A DNA stretch of 64,000 nt from Microbulbifer taiwanensis (GCF_014904815.1 NZ_JACZFR010000007.1:62001-126000), one strand, 5' to 3'; positions 36,639-45,244 are shown, counted from the first letter of the stretch. The notes: generated from the letters alone by a model not told the origin. Translations and numbers: made by a program.

Positions 36639-38206
36639 TTGGTTGTCTCCAGCGCGAGACGGATAGCCCGGGTGTGGCGGGTGTGGGCCACCTGGGCGCG
36701 ATCGAATGCGGAGACCCAGAGGCAGACGCCGCTGTCGATGGCAATATCCAGGGGTGAACCGGTATCCAGCCTGCGCACCATTTCCATCGACCAGTAGCCG
36801 TCCTGCCATTGCGCGCGGGCGCGCACATCCGCCCTGTCGCCCTCGAATCGATTGGAGCTGTAGATTACCGAGGGCATCAGGGTGCCGGGCGGGTAACTAT
36901 CTTCTTCGACGGAATAGGGCTGGTAGTCGAACCAGGGAATCACCCAGTCGGCATCACTGCGGAGATTCCGATAGGGCGTCAGCATATCGGGGCTCCCGGG
37001 GATCCGCTTCGGCACAACAGCACCGGGTTTGTACCAGTGCCAGTTCATCACATAGGAGCCCGATTCTTTGCCGTCCTGCAGGTAACCGGCGGTATAGCGG
37101 CGACTGCCCGGGCGCACTCTGTAGGGCGCGCCGATATGGTTGTCGTCGGCGAGGTACATATCGTTGGTGCGCACCGCCTTCCAGTGCCACAGGTCGTGAA
37201 CCTGCCCAGTATCGCTGTAATGATATCCCTTGCCGTGCCAGTTGGCCGGTTTGCCCTCGAGCGGTTTGCGCCCCAGGTGGGCCGTACCGGCGGCGCCGAA
37301 TGTGCAGGAATCTGACAGCAGCAGGGCAAACTTGTCCTCGTAGTAGCGGGTCTCGTCGAAATGGTGGAAACCCTGCTGCTGTACCTGCCAGCCGGATGCG
37401 GTTTTTTTCAGGGGCAGGTGTACCAGGCTCTCGGTCGGGTCCTGCCAGGTGATATGGAAATAGATCTCTTCGCCGTTGTGCAGGGCGCGCAGCGATACCC
37501 GGGTCTGGCCGTCGATAAAGTTTGCACCGCCGTCGGTATTGACGGCCAGTGCTGTGCTTTCGGTCCAGGCCTTTTCGTCGGCGATACCGTCGATATGGAT
37601 GGGCGTCGCCAGCGGCATGGCGGCGACCAGCAATTGGTAGGGGGATCTCGCGGTGAGCGCCTGCCAGCCGAACAGGATGATGGTGGAGAGGAGGGCGACG
37701 ACAAAAAATGATCGCGCCAGCGGGCTCGCGGCCGGGAGCAGAATACGTGTCAGGGCGCGGCGGCCGGACCGTACGAAATAGACACCGCCGTGCAGAAAAA
37801 TATAGGCACCCAGCGCCAGAGCGCAGGTGAAATGCCAGGTGCGCAGCTGGGCGCTCTGTCCCCATCCGGAAAACAGCAGCCAGCCGCTGCCCAGGGAAAT
37901 CAGCAGCACCAGGCTGCCGAGCCAGATAATGGCTTTCTGGTAATGCATGCGGGTGAAATCCGGCAAGCGGCCACACAGCAGTTGCCCCGCGTGGCGGGAA
38001 CAATAGAGGATGGCGACCAGGGTCAGGATGGCTGCACTGAAAAAATGTGCGCTGTGCACCTGTCCCTGGGGCAGGAGTTCCTCAATGGCTGCGACAGGGG
38101 CGCTGCTCAGGGTGGCGATGCGCAGCCCGGTAAGCAGGCTCAGGGTGGCGGTCGCGATGGCTGCGCCGTGCAGTAGTATCCAGCTAAAGCTTTTATTTTT
38201 GGCCAC
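36635..38206 (-). CDS. Cytochrome b membrane domain fused to ethylbenzene-dehydrogenase-type heme domain
   Basis: 523-residue fusion. Residues 1-190 contain about five membrane helices with His pairs (LLHGAAI, VHSAHFFS, RTWHFTCA, FLHGGVYF) like a b-type cytochrome. Residues 200-515 match the EB_dh heme-binding domain (EKAWTESTALAV..., GANFIDGQTRVSLRALHNGEEIYFHITWQDP, CTFGAAGTAHLG, ALWHWK-type motif). In DMSO-reductase family enzymes the EB_dh subunit relays electrons from a molybdenum subunit, which is absent here. It is coupled to the Lcl gene downstream, and an independent periplasmic electron role is inferred. Confidence 0.82.
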   Translation of the reverse strand: MAKNKSFSWILLHGAAIATATLSLLTGLRIATLSSAPVAAIEELLPQGQVHSAHFFSAAILTLVAILYCSRHAGQLLCGRLPDFTRMHYQKAIIWLGSLVLLISLGSGWLLFSGWGQSAQLRTWHFTCALALGAYIFLHGGVYFVRSGRRALTRILLPAASPLARSFFVVALLSTIILFGWQALTARSPYQLLVAAMPLATPIHIDGIADEKAWTESTALAVNTDGGANFIDGQTRVSLRALHNGEEIYFHITWQDPTESLVHLPLKKTASGWQVQQQGFHHFDETRYYEDKFALLLSDSCTFGAAGTAHLGRKPLEGKPANWHGKGYHYSDTGQVHDLWHWKAVRTNDMYLADDNHIGAPYRVRPGSRRYTAGYLQDGKESGSYVMNWHWYKPGAVVPKRIPGSPDMLTPYRNLRSDADWVIPWFDYQPYSVEEDSYPPGTLMPSVIYSSNRFEGDRADVRARAQWQDGYWSMEMVRRLDTGSPLDIAIDSGVCLWVSAFDRAQVAHTRHTRAIRLALETTK

Positions 38207-38308
38207 GGGTGCGCCTCAAATAGTCCGCAGGCTAGCGGGTGCATATGGCAATCACATGAAATTCCGCTAGAGCAGATCTGCAGTGCCATTTGCAGAATGC
38301 CCGCCGGG

Positions 38309-38911
38309 TTATTCGTGCAGCCCCGTGGCGCTGAAGCTGTCGCGGGACTCCAGCGATTCTGCCAGCGCCGTCAAGCGCGGATGCCCGTTGCGCCAGTCGA
38401 TGTCCGGGTGGCGGAAATCCAGGTAGGCGAGGGCGCAGGCGAGGTTGATATGCACCAGGTTCAGGGATTCCGGGAACTGATCGGCGCGCGCCTCCAGGTA
38501 GTCCAGGGTGCGCCCAATCGCGCCAGTGTAGCGCTGCCACCAGAAATCCGAGCGCAGCCCCTCCTGTTCGCGCCCCTTTTCTACCCGCAGCAGCACCAGG
38601 ATGTCGATCAGGCCGGAGCAGACGCTGTACAGCGTCTTCAATGACCAGTCGGCGTCCAGCGGCCGGCCCAGGCGGCCGTCGCCCAGCTCCCGGTCCAGGT
38701 AGGCGCAGATCACCTCGCTGTCCATGATCGCCTCACCATTCGGCAGGATCAGGGCGGGAACCTTGCCCAGCGGGTTGGCTTTGACAAAATCCTCGGCGTT
38801 GTTGAACGGGTGGGATGCCACCTCGCCGAGCAGTGTTTCGAGACGCTGTTCGCGCACCACGATGCGGGCGCTGCGGGCGTAGGGAGAGGCGTGGGTAAAG
38901 AAGAGTTTCAT
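38309..38911 (-). CDS. Glutathione S-transferase family protein
   Basis: Cytosolic GST of 200 residues with an N-terminal thioredoxin-like domain (KLFFTHASPYARSARIVVREQRLETLLGEVASHPF) and a helical C-terminal domain. The Ser in HASPYARS is the probable catalytic residue in bacterial 'YfcF/YibF-like' enzymes; the cis-Pro glutathione contact is in GKVPALILPNGEAIMDSEVICAYLD. Role likely in detoxification. Single gene, transcribed away from the YdcH gene across a repeat. Confidence 0.92.
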   Translation of the reverse strand: MKLFFTHASPYARSARIVVREQRLETLLGEVASHPFNNAEDFVKANPLGKVPALILPNGEAIMDSEVICAYLDRELGDGRLGRPLDADWSLKTLYSVCSGLIDILVLLRVEKGREQEGLRSDFWWQRYTGAIGRTLDYLEARADQFPESLNLVHINLACALAYLDFRHPDIDWRNGHPRLTALAESLESRDSFSATGLHE

Positions 38912-38979
38912 GGCGCCCTGGCACTCCTTGTGAAAGAAGCAGTGTGCGAAATGGCGCCCGGGCTGTCCAGGGTCTGTTC

Positions 38980-39134
38980 ACACTAAATTAGATAGCCGCG
39001 TTCTGGGGCGCAACCCGAAGGGGCGGGGCCGTTTTTTCCGCAATGTGGCGTTGCAGCTCGCTTATATGGCGGGCCACACGGCATTCGCTGCGCGAAAAAG
39101 CGGCCTCCGTCGCGGCCACCGAATTTAGCTAGTG
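38980..39134. repeat. Putative mobile element with imperfect terminal repeats
   Basis: Left end ACACTAAATTAGATAGCCGCG and right end CGCGGCCACCGAATTTAGCTAGTG form an imperfect inverted repeat (about 16 of 22 matching). The middle is G/C-rich without an ORF. The right end provides the stop codon of the YdcH gene, as for the 164-bp element. Confidence 0.45.
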
Positions 39135-39380
39135 CGGCAGCTCGCTATTCGTTATGCGGTTGTACAGGTGTTGTTTGAGATAGGCGCGCTGTTTCTTCAG
39201 GTGGGAGTAGTGCTCGTCGTCGGTGGCTATGCCGCTTTCCTGTAACCCTCGGATCTGTTTGTCCAGCTTGTGGTAGGTGTCACTTTCGACTTTGAACTCG
39301 AGGTCTTCGTTCTGTAGTCGTTTGATGGTGTCTGCGTATTCGGGAAAATCCAACTCCAGGTCGTGAGGGGCTATGGGCAT
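39129..39380 (-). CDS. YdcH (DUF465) family protein
   Basis: 83-residue cytoplasmic protein of the YdcH family, a short helical hairpin rich in charged residues (LELDFPEYADTIKRLQNEDLEFKVESDTYHKLDKQIRGLQESG then HYSHLKKQRAYLKQHLYNRI). The ATG of MPIAPHDL has GGAGG 8 nt upstream, better than the upstream ATG. Its terminal TAG lies in the repeat end at 39129-39134. Function unknown; the family is often stress-regulated. Confidence 0.88.
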   Translation of the reverse strand: MPIAPHDLELDFPEYADTIKRLQNEDLEFKVESDTYHKLDKQIRGLQESGIATDDEHYSHLKKQRAYLKQHLYNRITNSELPH

Positions 39381-39463
39381 AGGGGGAGCCTCCGGATTGT
39401 TTGAATGGGATGCCACCCCTAAGTGTAGTTGTTGCGGGCCAGAGTCATTGCAGGTTTAAATCT

Positions 39464-39484
39464 AAATGATAATCTGTTGCATTT
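39464..39484 (+). promoter_or_regulatory. Fur box upstream of siderophore-receptor remnant
   Basis: 21-bp Fur-like operator: AAATGATAATC, TG, TTGCATTT, with AAATG/CATTT ends matching perfectly and a strong GATAAT core. It lies 50 nt before the receptor remnant start and 490 nt before the PepSY gene, consistent with iron-regulated uptake. Confidence 0.55.
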
Positions 39485-39534
39485 GACTGGGGGTGGGCTT
39501 ATGATGGCGACAAGTTAATCGGGAGAAGTTGACT

Positions 39535-39872
39535 ATGAGCAGCGGCAAGCGTATTCCGGCGCAGCCCACTCTGCTGGCGATGGGCCCGTGCCTGACGCAG
39601 GCGGTCACATGGGTGGAAAGCAGCTGAAAGTCGCTGGAGGCCTCAACCGGCAGGACGGCGTCCAGCGCACACACAGCGCCGGACCCCTGATCGATCAGGA
39701 GGCCTATGCGACGCTGTCGTTATTTGCCGGCTACCGGGTGAACGAGCAGTTGAGTTTCTCCGTCAATGGCAAGAACTTCACCGATTAGAAATACATCAAT
39801 AGTCTCTACTGGGATCAGGGCTTCTATGCCGCACTGCGCAACTTCAGTGCTTCGGTGAACAGGCGCTACTGA
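39535..39872 (+). pseudogene. Degraded TonB-dependent siderophore receptor
   Basis: Only the ends remain. An ATG at 39535 opens a short N-terminal frame (SSGKRIPAQPTLLAMG) that stops by frameshift. In another frame from about 39600 the C-terminal barrel strands are clear: KQLKVAGGLNRQDGVQRTH, LIDQEAYATLSLFAGYRVNEQLSFSVNGKNFTD, an in-frame TAG at 39786, then YINSLYWDQGFYAALRNFSASVNRRY. This pattern is the C-terminus of FhuE/FpvA-type receptors. A large internal deletion plus a frameshift and a stop mark it as dead. It is preceded by a Fur box and followed by a terminator. Confidence 0.82.
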
Positions 39873-39896
39873 TTCGCGAGCTAATGCGCACCTTTT

Positions 39897-39932
39897 GGAT
39901 GGCGGGATTGATAGGTCCCGCCATCCTTTTTT
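39897..39932 (+). terminator. Rho-independent terminator after receptor remnant
   Basis: GGATGGCGGGA, loop TTGATAGG, TCCCGCCATCC, then T6. Its position after the receptor stop and before pepSY suggests the receptor was once a separate transcript. Confidence 0.92.
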
Positions 39933-39977
39933 GCGTTTAAGATAAGGCCAATTTCCCATTGGCAAAGCTTGGATTGT

Positions 39978-41102
39978 ATGAATAAAACCCTGTTCAAACT
40001 GCACAGCTGGATGGCGCTGGCCGCCTTTGTGCCGCTACTGGTGATCTGTGTCACCGGCAGTATCCTGGTGTTCAAGCACGAAATTGACACACTGCTGATG
40101 GAAGACAAGGTGCGCGTGCAGGCCGAAGGGCGCCAGCGACAGTCGCTGGATGCGCTGCTCGCCGATGTGAACGGCAGTTTTCCCGATTACGAAGTGGTGG
40201 GCTGGCATCTGTTCCAGGATCCTGGTCGCGCAGATCAGGTCTATCTGATGCAGAGGGGCGGCAGCGACTGGTCCTATACCCTGTTGAACCAGTATTCCGG
40301 TGAAATGCTGGCGAGCCCCCAGGGCCTGACCCACTATCTCACCGACTGGCTGCTCGACCTGCACTATACCCTGTTGCTGGATGATCCGGGGCTGGCAATT
40401 ACCAGTGTTTTTTCGGTGCTGCTGTGCCTGCTGGGTATCAGCGGCCTGGTTCTGTACCGCAGATTCTGGAAGAACTTTTTCACCCTGCGCTGGAAGGCGC
40501 GGCTGATCGTTTACTTCAGTGACCTGCACAAGATGACCGGGGTGATCGCCTCACCGGTGCTTTTGATCGTCGGCTTTACCGGTGCCTGGTGGAATATCTC
40601 CCACTTTGCTCACGAACTGGAAGAGCACGCGGACGGTGCCGAACACCATGTGATGCAGGAGCGCCTGTACGGCAGTGCACTTTCGCTGCAGGCACTGCAC
40701 GACGACTCCGTGCGGAGATTAAACGGATTCGAGCCGACCTATATCTCCCTGCCCTGGGAGCCGGGTGTGAATATTACTTTCTGGGGCGACGTGCACAGCG
40801 GTAATCCTCTGCTCAGCCAGTACGCGAGCAATGTCAGCTACGATGCCGGCTCTGGAGACTATATCACCGCATTTGATATTCGCGAGGCCGGCGCGGGCGC
40901 CAAGATAGTAGACAGCTATCGGCGCCTGCACTTCGGGGATTTTGCCGGCCTGGCAAGCCGGATGCTCTGGTGTGTGGTGGGGTTGAGCCCGCTGCTGCTC
41001 TCGGTCACTGGGCTTTATATCTGGTACCGGCGTAGGGAGAAGCGCCGCAATGCGCGTATCAAGCGGCGCAACCTGCGATTCAGCCCGGGCGGTGCCTTAT
41101 AA
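39978..41102 (+). CDS. PepSY-associated TM (PiuB-like) iron-uptake protein
   Basis: Inner-membrane protein of 374 residues with four helices and PepSY domains, as in PiuB/FsoA-type ferric-siderophore reductases. Landmarks: N-terminal KLHSWMALAAFVPLLVICVTGSILVFKHEID, the WLLDLHYTLLLDDPGL membrane-segment pair with His residues, SDLHKMTGVIASPVLLIVGFTGAWWN, and the C-terminal LHFGDFAGLASRMLWCVVGLSPLLLSVTGLYIWYRRR. The heme-binding His residues are typical. It probably reduces siderophore-bound iron. Its partner receptor next door is a pseudogene, so the system may now serve other receptors. Confidence 0.9.
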   Translation: MNKTLFKLHSWMALAAFVPLLVICVTGSILVFKHEIDTLLMEDKVRVQAEGRQRQSLDALLADVNGSFPDYEVVGWHLFQDPGRADQVYLMQRGGSDWSYTLLNQYSGEMLASPQGLTHYLTDWLLDLHYTLLLDDPGLAITSVFSVLLCLLGISGLVLYRRFWKNFFTLRWKARLIVYFSDLHKMTGVIASPVLLIVGFTGAWWNISHFAHELEEHADGAEHHVMQERLYGSALSLQALHDDSVRRLNGFEPTYISLPWEPGVNITFWGDVHSGNPLLSQYASNVSYDAGSGDYITAFDIREAGAGAKIVDSYRRLHFGDFAGLASRMLWCVVGLSPLLLSVTGLYIWYRRREKRRNARIKRRNLRFSPGGAL

Positions 41103-41107
41103 CGGCA

Positions 41108-41800
41108 TTAAAAGGGACTGGTTTCCGACTGGGTGCTGGGGCGGCGGCGCTCGAGCAGTTCGCCCAGATACATTTTCAGGTAGGCGGCTGCGGCACGCTT
41201 GCCTTCCGCGGCAATCTCCTCGGTGATACGGCCGAAGCGGGAGTAGGACTGGGACCAGAAGGCGTCGTTGATGGTGATGGCGAGCAGGAGCCGCTCCCGC
41301 CATTCCTGAGACGGCGGCAGCTCGAATTCGCGCGATAGATTTTTCAGCAGGGTGTCGGCGAGGCGCCAGTTGTTTTCCATCTGCAGGTGGCGCAGGGCCC
41401 AGCTGGACTGGGGACCGAAATGCACTTTCAGCGCTGCCACATTGATCTCATAGTAGGAGCGCCCCAGATCGCAGAGCTCGAACAGCAGATCCTGCCAGCC
41501 ACCCTGGGGTGGAATATCCGGGAGGTGGAGCAGGGCTTCGCTAAAGCTCTTGTAGTGGCGCTCTGCCAGCGCGGTCAGGCTGGCATCCACACTGGGAAAG
41601 AAGTGGTACACAGATGCGGCGGGGACGCCGGCCACCTGGCTCAGGTTGGCAAGCGTGATCTCGCTGGAATCCTGCTCGATGATCAGGGCTTCCAGTGAAT
41701 CGAGAAGCTTTTCGTACTTCTCGCGGCCATTTTTGCGTTGCGGCTTGCGCGGACTTGCACTGTCGCGCCGGCTGACGGTTCGTCGATCGACTTGATTCAA
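41108..41800 (-). CDS. TetR family transcriptional regulator
   Basis: Repressor with a TetR helix-turn-helix (KYEKLLDSLEALIIEQDSSEITLANLSQVAGVPAASVYHFFPSVDASLTALAERHYKSF) preceded by a basic arm SRRDSASPRKPQRKN. The TTG at 41800 has GGGTGG 4 nt upstream and is the most natural start; the frame runs much farther upstream with no support. A palindrome (TTTTAC/GTAAAA) lies 41 nt upstream, probably its own operator. Its stop lies 6 nt from the convergent pepSY stop. Target genes unknown. Confidence 0.85.
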   Translation of the reverse strand: MNQVDRRTVSRRDSASPRKPQRKNGREKYEKLLDSLEALIIEQDSSEITLANLSQVAGVPAASVYHFFPSVDASLTALAERHYKSFSEALLHLPDIPPQGGWQDLLFELCDLGRSYYEINVAALKVHFGPQSSWALRHLQMENNWRLADTLLKNLSREFELPPSQEWRERLLLAITINDAFWSQSYSRFGRITEEIAAEGKRAAAAYLKMYLGELLERRRPSTQSETSPF

Positions 41801-41840
41801 ATTACCACCCTGACTAACGCGAGCGGCAATGCCGACTACG

Positions 41841-41863
41841 CGTTTTACTTCCGTGTAAAAACG
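41841..41863. promoter_or_regulatory. Putative operator of TetR regulator
   Basis: CGTTTTAC, TTCCGT, GTAAAAACG: imperfect palindrome upstream of the TetR start, in the position of an autoregulatory site. Confidence 0.45.
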
Positions 41864-42013
41864 TTGTCTTTTGGTGACGGCAATTATTAACGGAGTGCCA
41901 TTGTGGGGCAAGGATATATTGCCGGAATTGTGGCTTAGTTCCGCGTTACTGGGCAAAAAAAATCGAACAGTGATCTGGTCGAAAAAATGAATAAAAATTC
42001 GGAATGGAGTCCC

Positions 42014-42035
42014 GGTGCCGGGAGGTCCCGGCACC
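42014..42035 (-). terminator. Putative terminator after cyd operon
   Basis: GGTGCCGGGA, GG, TCCCGGCACC: perfect 10-bp stem. On the minus strand it follows cydB and precedes a T-rich stretch within 20-30 nt. Confidence 0.5.
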
Positions 42036-42079
42036 TTGGAGTCTGTGTATCTGGACTGGATGCCTGGCCAGCGCTCGCG

Positions 42080-43099
42080 CTAATGATAGTGCAGCTCGGT
42101 CGCCTTGCCGTGAAACACCCTGTAGGAGAAAGCGGTGTAAGCCAGTATCACCGGAACCACGATAATCGCTCCGACCAGGATAAAGCGCAGGGATTCGGGG
42201 GCGCTGGCCGCCTGCCAGATGGTCAGTTTGCCCGGCACTATATCCGGATAAAAACTGAATGCCAGGCCGGTAAAGCAGAGAATAAACACCAGCAGCACAT
42301 TGACGAAGGGAATCCAGCAGTGGCGGTCGTCCACTTTCGGCAGGCGCCGCAGCAAAACCTCATTGGCGGCGAAGGCGAAGAAGCACAGCATCGGAATCAG
42401 TAGTACAAACATTACCAGCGGAAAGGTGAACCAGCGATCGAATACGCCCGGGTTGACCAGCGGGTTGACGGCGGAAACTGCCACCACGCCGATGAAGGCC
42501 GCTCGTCCGGCGCGGCGCGTCCAGCGGATGGCGCGGCTCTGCAAGCTGCCCTCGGTCTTCATGATCAGCCAGGCCGCGCCGATATAGCTGTAGGCCGCAG
42601 TCACGCCAATGGCGCTCAGACCGGAAAAGAGTTGTGCCTCCCAGCCGGCGTCAAAGCCCATCACATACTGGCCGAGCATATACCCCTGGGTCAGGCTGGT
42701 GAGCAGAGAGCCGGCCTTGAAAGTCCTGTCCCAGGCCAGCTTGTGCGCCACTGCCGCCTTGGCGCGGAAGTCGAAGGCGACCCCGCGCATGATCAGGCCG
42801 ACCAGCATGATGGCGGTGGGAATATACAGGTTCATCAGTACCAGGCTGTGAGCCGATGGAAAGGCGATCAGAAGCAACCCGATCGCCAGCACCAGCCAGG
42901 TTTCATTGGCATCCCAGAAGGGGCCGATGGACGCGATCATGGTGTCCCGCTGCCGTTCGTCCTGTTTGCTCATCGGCAACAGTATGCCGACGCCCAGGTC
43001 GTAGCCATCGAGCACCGCATAGGCGAGTACCGCCAGGCCCATCAGGCCGATGAAAATCACCGGCAGCCAGTCTGTTGCCATTATTGCGTTGTCGATCAT
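42080..43099 (-). CDS. cydB: Cytochrome bd ubiquinol oxidase subunit II
   Basis: Membrane subunit of cytochrome bd oxidase, which passes electrons from ubiquinol to oxygen. 339 residues with eight helices and the conserved opening DWLPVIFIGLMGLAVLAYAVLDGYDLGVGILLP, DANETWLVLAIGLLLIAFPSAHSLVLMNLYIP and GVAFDFRAKA. GGAGGT sits 5 nt before the ATG, within the end of cydA. The start codon overlaps the cydA stop (ATGA). High oxygen affinity or cyanide resistance would be expected. Confidence 0.95.
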   Translation of the reverse strand: MIDNAIMATDWLPVIFIGLMGLAVLAYAVLDGYDLGVGILLPMSKQDERQRDTMIASIGPFWDANETWLVLAIGLLLIAFPSAHSLVLMNLYIPTAIMLVGLIMRGVAFDFRAKAAVAHKLAWDRTFKAGSLLTSLTQGYMLGQYVMGFDAGWEAQLFSGLSAIGVTAAYSYIGAAWLIMKTEGSLQSRAIRWTRRAGRAAFIGVVAVSAVNPLVNPGVFDRWFTFPLVMFVLLIPMLCFFAFAANEVLLRRLPKVDDRHCWIPFVNVLLVFILCFTGLAFSFYPDIVPGKLTIWQAASAPESLRFILVGAIIVVPVILAYTAFSYRVFHGKATELHYH

Positions 43100-44493
43100 G
43101 GGTTACCTCCGTGGGCGGACTGCGGGGCCGAGTGAGATTGGGGCAGGTTGGTGAGGCTGCCGTCGGCGGCGGGTTCGGCGGTTTCGAACTCCTCCACTTC
43201 TACCGACTTCAGTGCCATGACTTTCAGTGTGTGGATATAGGCCCACAACAGGATGGTGTAGACCACCAGGTAGAGCACCAGGGAAAATCCAACATTGGCG
43301 CTGGCTACCGGAGTGACTGCCTCTGCGGTCTTCAGTACGCCGGTCACCAGCCACGGCTGGCGTCCCACCTCGGTCACATACCAGCCCGCCAGCGTCGCCA
43401 CCCAGCCGGAAAAGGTCATGGCCACCGTTATCTTCAGCAGCCAGTCGGGTAATTCTCCATGCCGGTACAGCTGGTAGCAGCCGGTCCAGGCCACCAGCAG
43501 CATCAGCATGCCGACGCCGACCATAATGCGAAAACCGAAGAAGAGCGGCTTAACCGGCGGGTGATTGTTTTCGAATTCGTTCAGCCCCTTTATTTCGCCG
43601 TCGAGTTCGTGAGTCAGTATCAGACTGGCCATTTTCGGCAGGGCGATTTCCAGGTGATTGGTGCGCGCCTTTTCATCGGGAACTGCAAACAGCAGCAGTG
43701 GCGCGCCCTTTTCCGTTTCCCAGATCCCCTCCATGGCGGCGATTTTCTGCGGCTGGTGCTCGAAGGTGTTGAGGCCGTGCAGGTCGCCGACAAATATCTG
43801 CACCGGGATCAGTATCGCGGCCAGCACCAGACCGGTTTTCAATGCCAGGCGCGGCGCCTGCTTCTTGTCGCCTCTCAGGATTCGATAGGCGGACAGGCCG
43901 GCGACAAAGAAGGCTGCGGTCAGGCCCGAGGCCAGCAGCATATGGGTGAGCCGGTAGGGAAAAGACGGGTTGAAAATCACCTCCATCCAGTCGGTGGCGT
44001 GGACCACACCATCGCGTATTTCATAGCCCGTGGGTGTCTGCATCCAGGAGTTGAGCGCAAGGATCCAGAAGGCGGAGAGGGTGGTGCCTATAGCCACCAT
44101 CAGCGCCGAGAAGGTGTGCACCCTGCTCGGCACCCGCTTGATGCCAAACAGCATAATGCCGAGAAAAGTCGCCTCGAGGAAAAACGCGGTCAGTACTTCA
44201 TAGCCCAGCAGGGGGCCGGCAATATTGCCGACTTTTTCCATGAAGCCGGGCCAGTTGGTGCCAAACTGGAACGACATGGTGATACCGCTGACCACGCCCA
44301 GGGCGAAGGTCAGTGCGAATACCTTGACCCAGAAACGATAGGCGCGCATCCACACCGGGTTACTGGTCTGGTCATAGCGCAACTTGAAGAAAAACAGAAT
44401 CCATCCGAGGGCGATGGTAATGGTGGGAAAGAGGATGTGAAAACTGATGTTGGCAGCAAACTGCATCCTCGACAGGACCAGGGTATCTAGCAT
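43096..44493 (-). CDS. cydA: Cytochrome bd ubiquinol oxidase subunit I
   Basis: Heme-carrying subunit of cytochrome bd. The N-terminal LSRMQFAANISFHILFPTITIALGW contains the axial His of heme b595/d, and the quinol-binding loop is short (GEIKGLNEFENNHPP), placing this 465-residue protein in the short-Q-loop (CIO-like) class rather than the long E. coli CydA. The ATG of MLDTLVLS follows AGAGGT. It lies 72 nt after the GbsR-type regulator, and cydB follows with a 4-nt overlap. Expected to be regulated by oxygen and envelope stress. Confidence 0.95.
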   Translation of the reverse strand: MLDTLVLSRMQFAANISFHILFPTITIALGWILFFFKLRYDQTSNPVWMRAYRFWVKVFALTFALGVVSGITMSFQFGTNWPGFMEKVGNIAGPLLGYEVLTAFFLEATFLGIMLFGIKRVPSRVHTFSALMVAIGTTLSAFWILALNSWMQTPTGYEIRDGVVHATDWMEVIFNPSFPYRLTHMLLASGLTAAFFVAGLSAYRILRGDKKQAPRLALKTGLVLAAILIPVQIFVGDLHGLNTFEHQPQKIAAMEGIWETEKGAPLLLFAVPDEKARTNHLEIALPKMASLILTHELDGEIKGLNEFENNHPPVKPLFFGFRIMVGVGMLMLLVAWTGCYQLYRHGELPDWLLKITVAMTFSGWVATLAGWYVTEVGRQPWLVTGVLKTAEAVTPVASANVGFSLVLYLVVYTILLWAYIHTLKVMALKSVEVEEFETAEPAADGSLTNLPQSHSAPQSAHGGNP

Positions 44494-44565
44494 GGGGACC
44501 TCTGCAGATAAAGAGTAAAGTCTGTCCTTGCGGTGTATCCGGTGCGCGCGGCGCACCCTCACGGT

Positions 44566-45123
44566 TTATGTGGGTTTGGTACTGCCTCCCTTCGCCCTGG
44601 CCTTGAGTTCCAGTAATTTGCTGATCCCGGAGCCCAGTTTCATCAGCTTGAGCAGGTCTTTCTGCTCCAGCCTGCTCAGGGTATTGGCGAACTGGTCCAG
44701 CAGCTCCAGCAGGTCGTAGACTTCCTGCATCTTCTGCTGCGCCAGGGTTTCCTGCTCATCCTGGGGCTCGTTCAATAGTAGTTGGCGCAGCAGGGTCAGG
44801 GTCGGATCCAGCTCGCGTTTGCGCCGCTCCTCGAACACGGTGCGCGCTAGGTCCCAGATGGAACCGGCGGCGGTGAAGTAATCCTTGCGGTCGCCGGGCA
44901 GGTGATGCAGTTCCACCAGGCGCCAGGCCTGCAATTCCTTCAGTCCCATGCTGACGTTGCCGCGGCTGATCTTCAGCGCCTGTGCCAGCTGGTCCGCATT
45001 CAGTGGCTCGGACTGGATCGTCAGCAGCGCAAACATCTGCCCCACGGTGCGGTTGAATCCCCAGCGGCTGCCCATCTCGCCGAAGTGCAGCACGAATGCC
45101 TGGGCCTGACTGGATAGTTTCAT
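44566..45123 (-). CDS. GbsR/MarR-type transcriptional regulator
   Basis: 185-residue winged-helix protein of the GbsR family. Landmarks: HFGEMGSRWGFNRTVGQMFALLTIQSEPLNADQLAQALKISRGNVSMGLKELQAWRLVELHHLPGDRKDYFTA, the characteristic opening followed by HTH and wing. It precedes cydAB in one transcription unit, and an extended perfect palindrome lies in its promoter, which suggests autoregulation and control of cydAB. Family members sense quaternary amines or other small ligands; the signal here is unknown. Confidence 0.88.
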   Translation of the reverse strand: MKLSSQAQAFVLHFGEMGSRWGFNRTVGQMFALLTIQSEPLNADQLAQALKISRGNVSMGLKELQAWRLVELHHLPGDRKDYFTAAGSIWDLARTVFEERRKRELDPTLTLLRQLLLNEPQDEQETLAQQKMQEVYDLLELLDQFANTLSRLEQKDLLKLMKLGSGISKLLELKARAKGGSTKPT

Positions 45124-45133
45124 TGCGTATTGT

Positions 45134-45155
45134 ATTTTCAGAAATTTCTGAAAAT
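45134..45155. promoter_or_regulatory. Perfect palindromic operator before gbsR-like gene
   Basis: 22-bp perfect palindrome with core TTTTCAGAAATTTCTGAAAA (45135-45154), 11 nt upstream of the regulator's ATG. It is in the promoter region where a repressor would block the cyd operon. Confidence 0.85.
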
Positions 45156-45244
45156 TGTAAATATAATTCGCTCCATGTCAATCGGAGATTCTGTTTTCGG
45201 GAGGATGTCCGGGGCAGGCTCCAAATGGGCGTTCTGTCGCAGCC

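Noticed and set aside
43459-44490. 343-aa plus-strand open frame over cydA
   Set aside because: Antisense of a highly conserved oxidase gene; Gln/His/Gly-rich with no recognisable domain.
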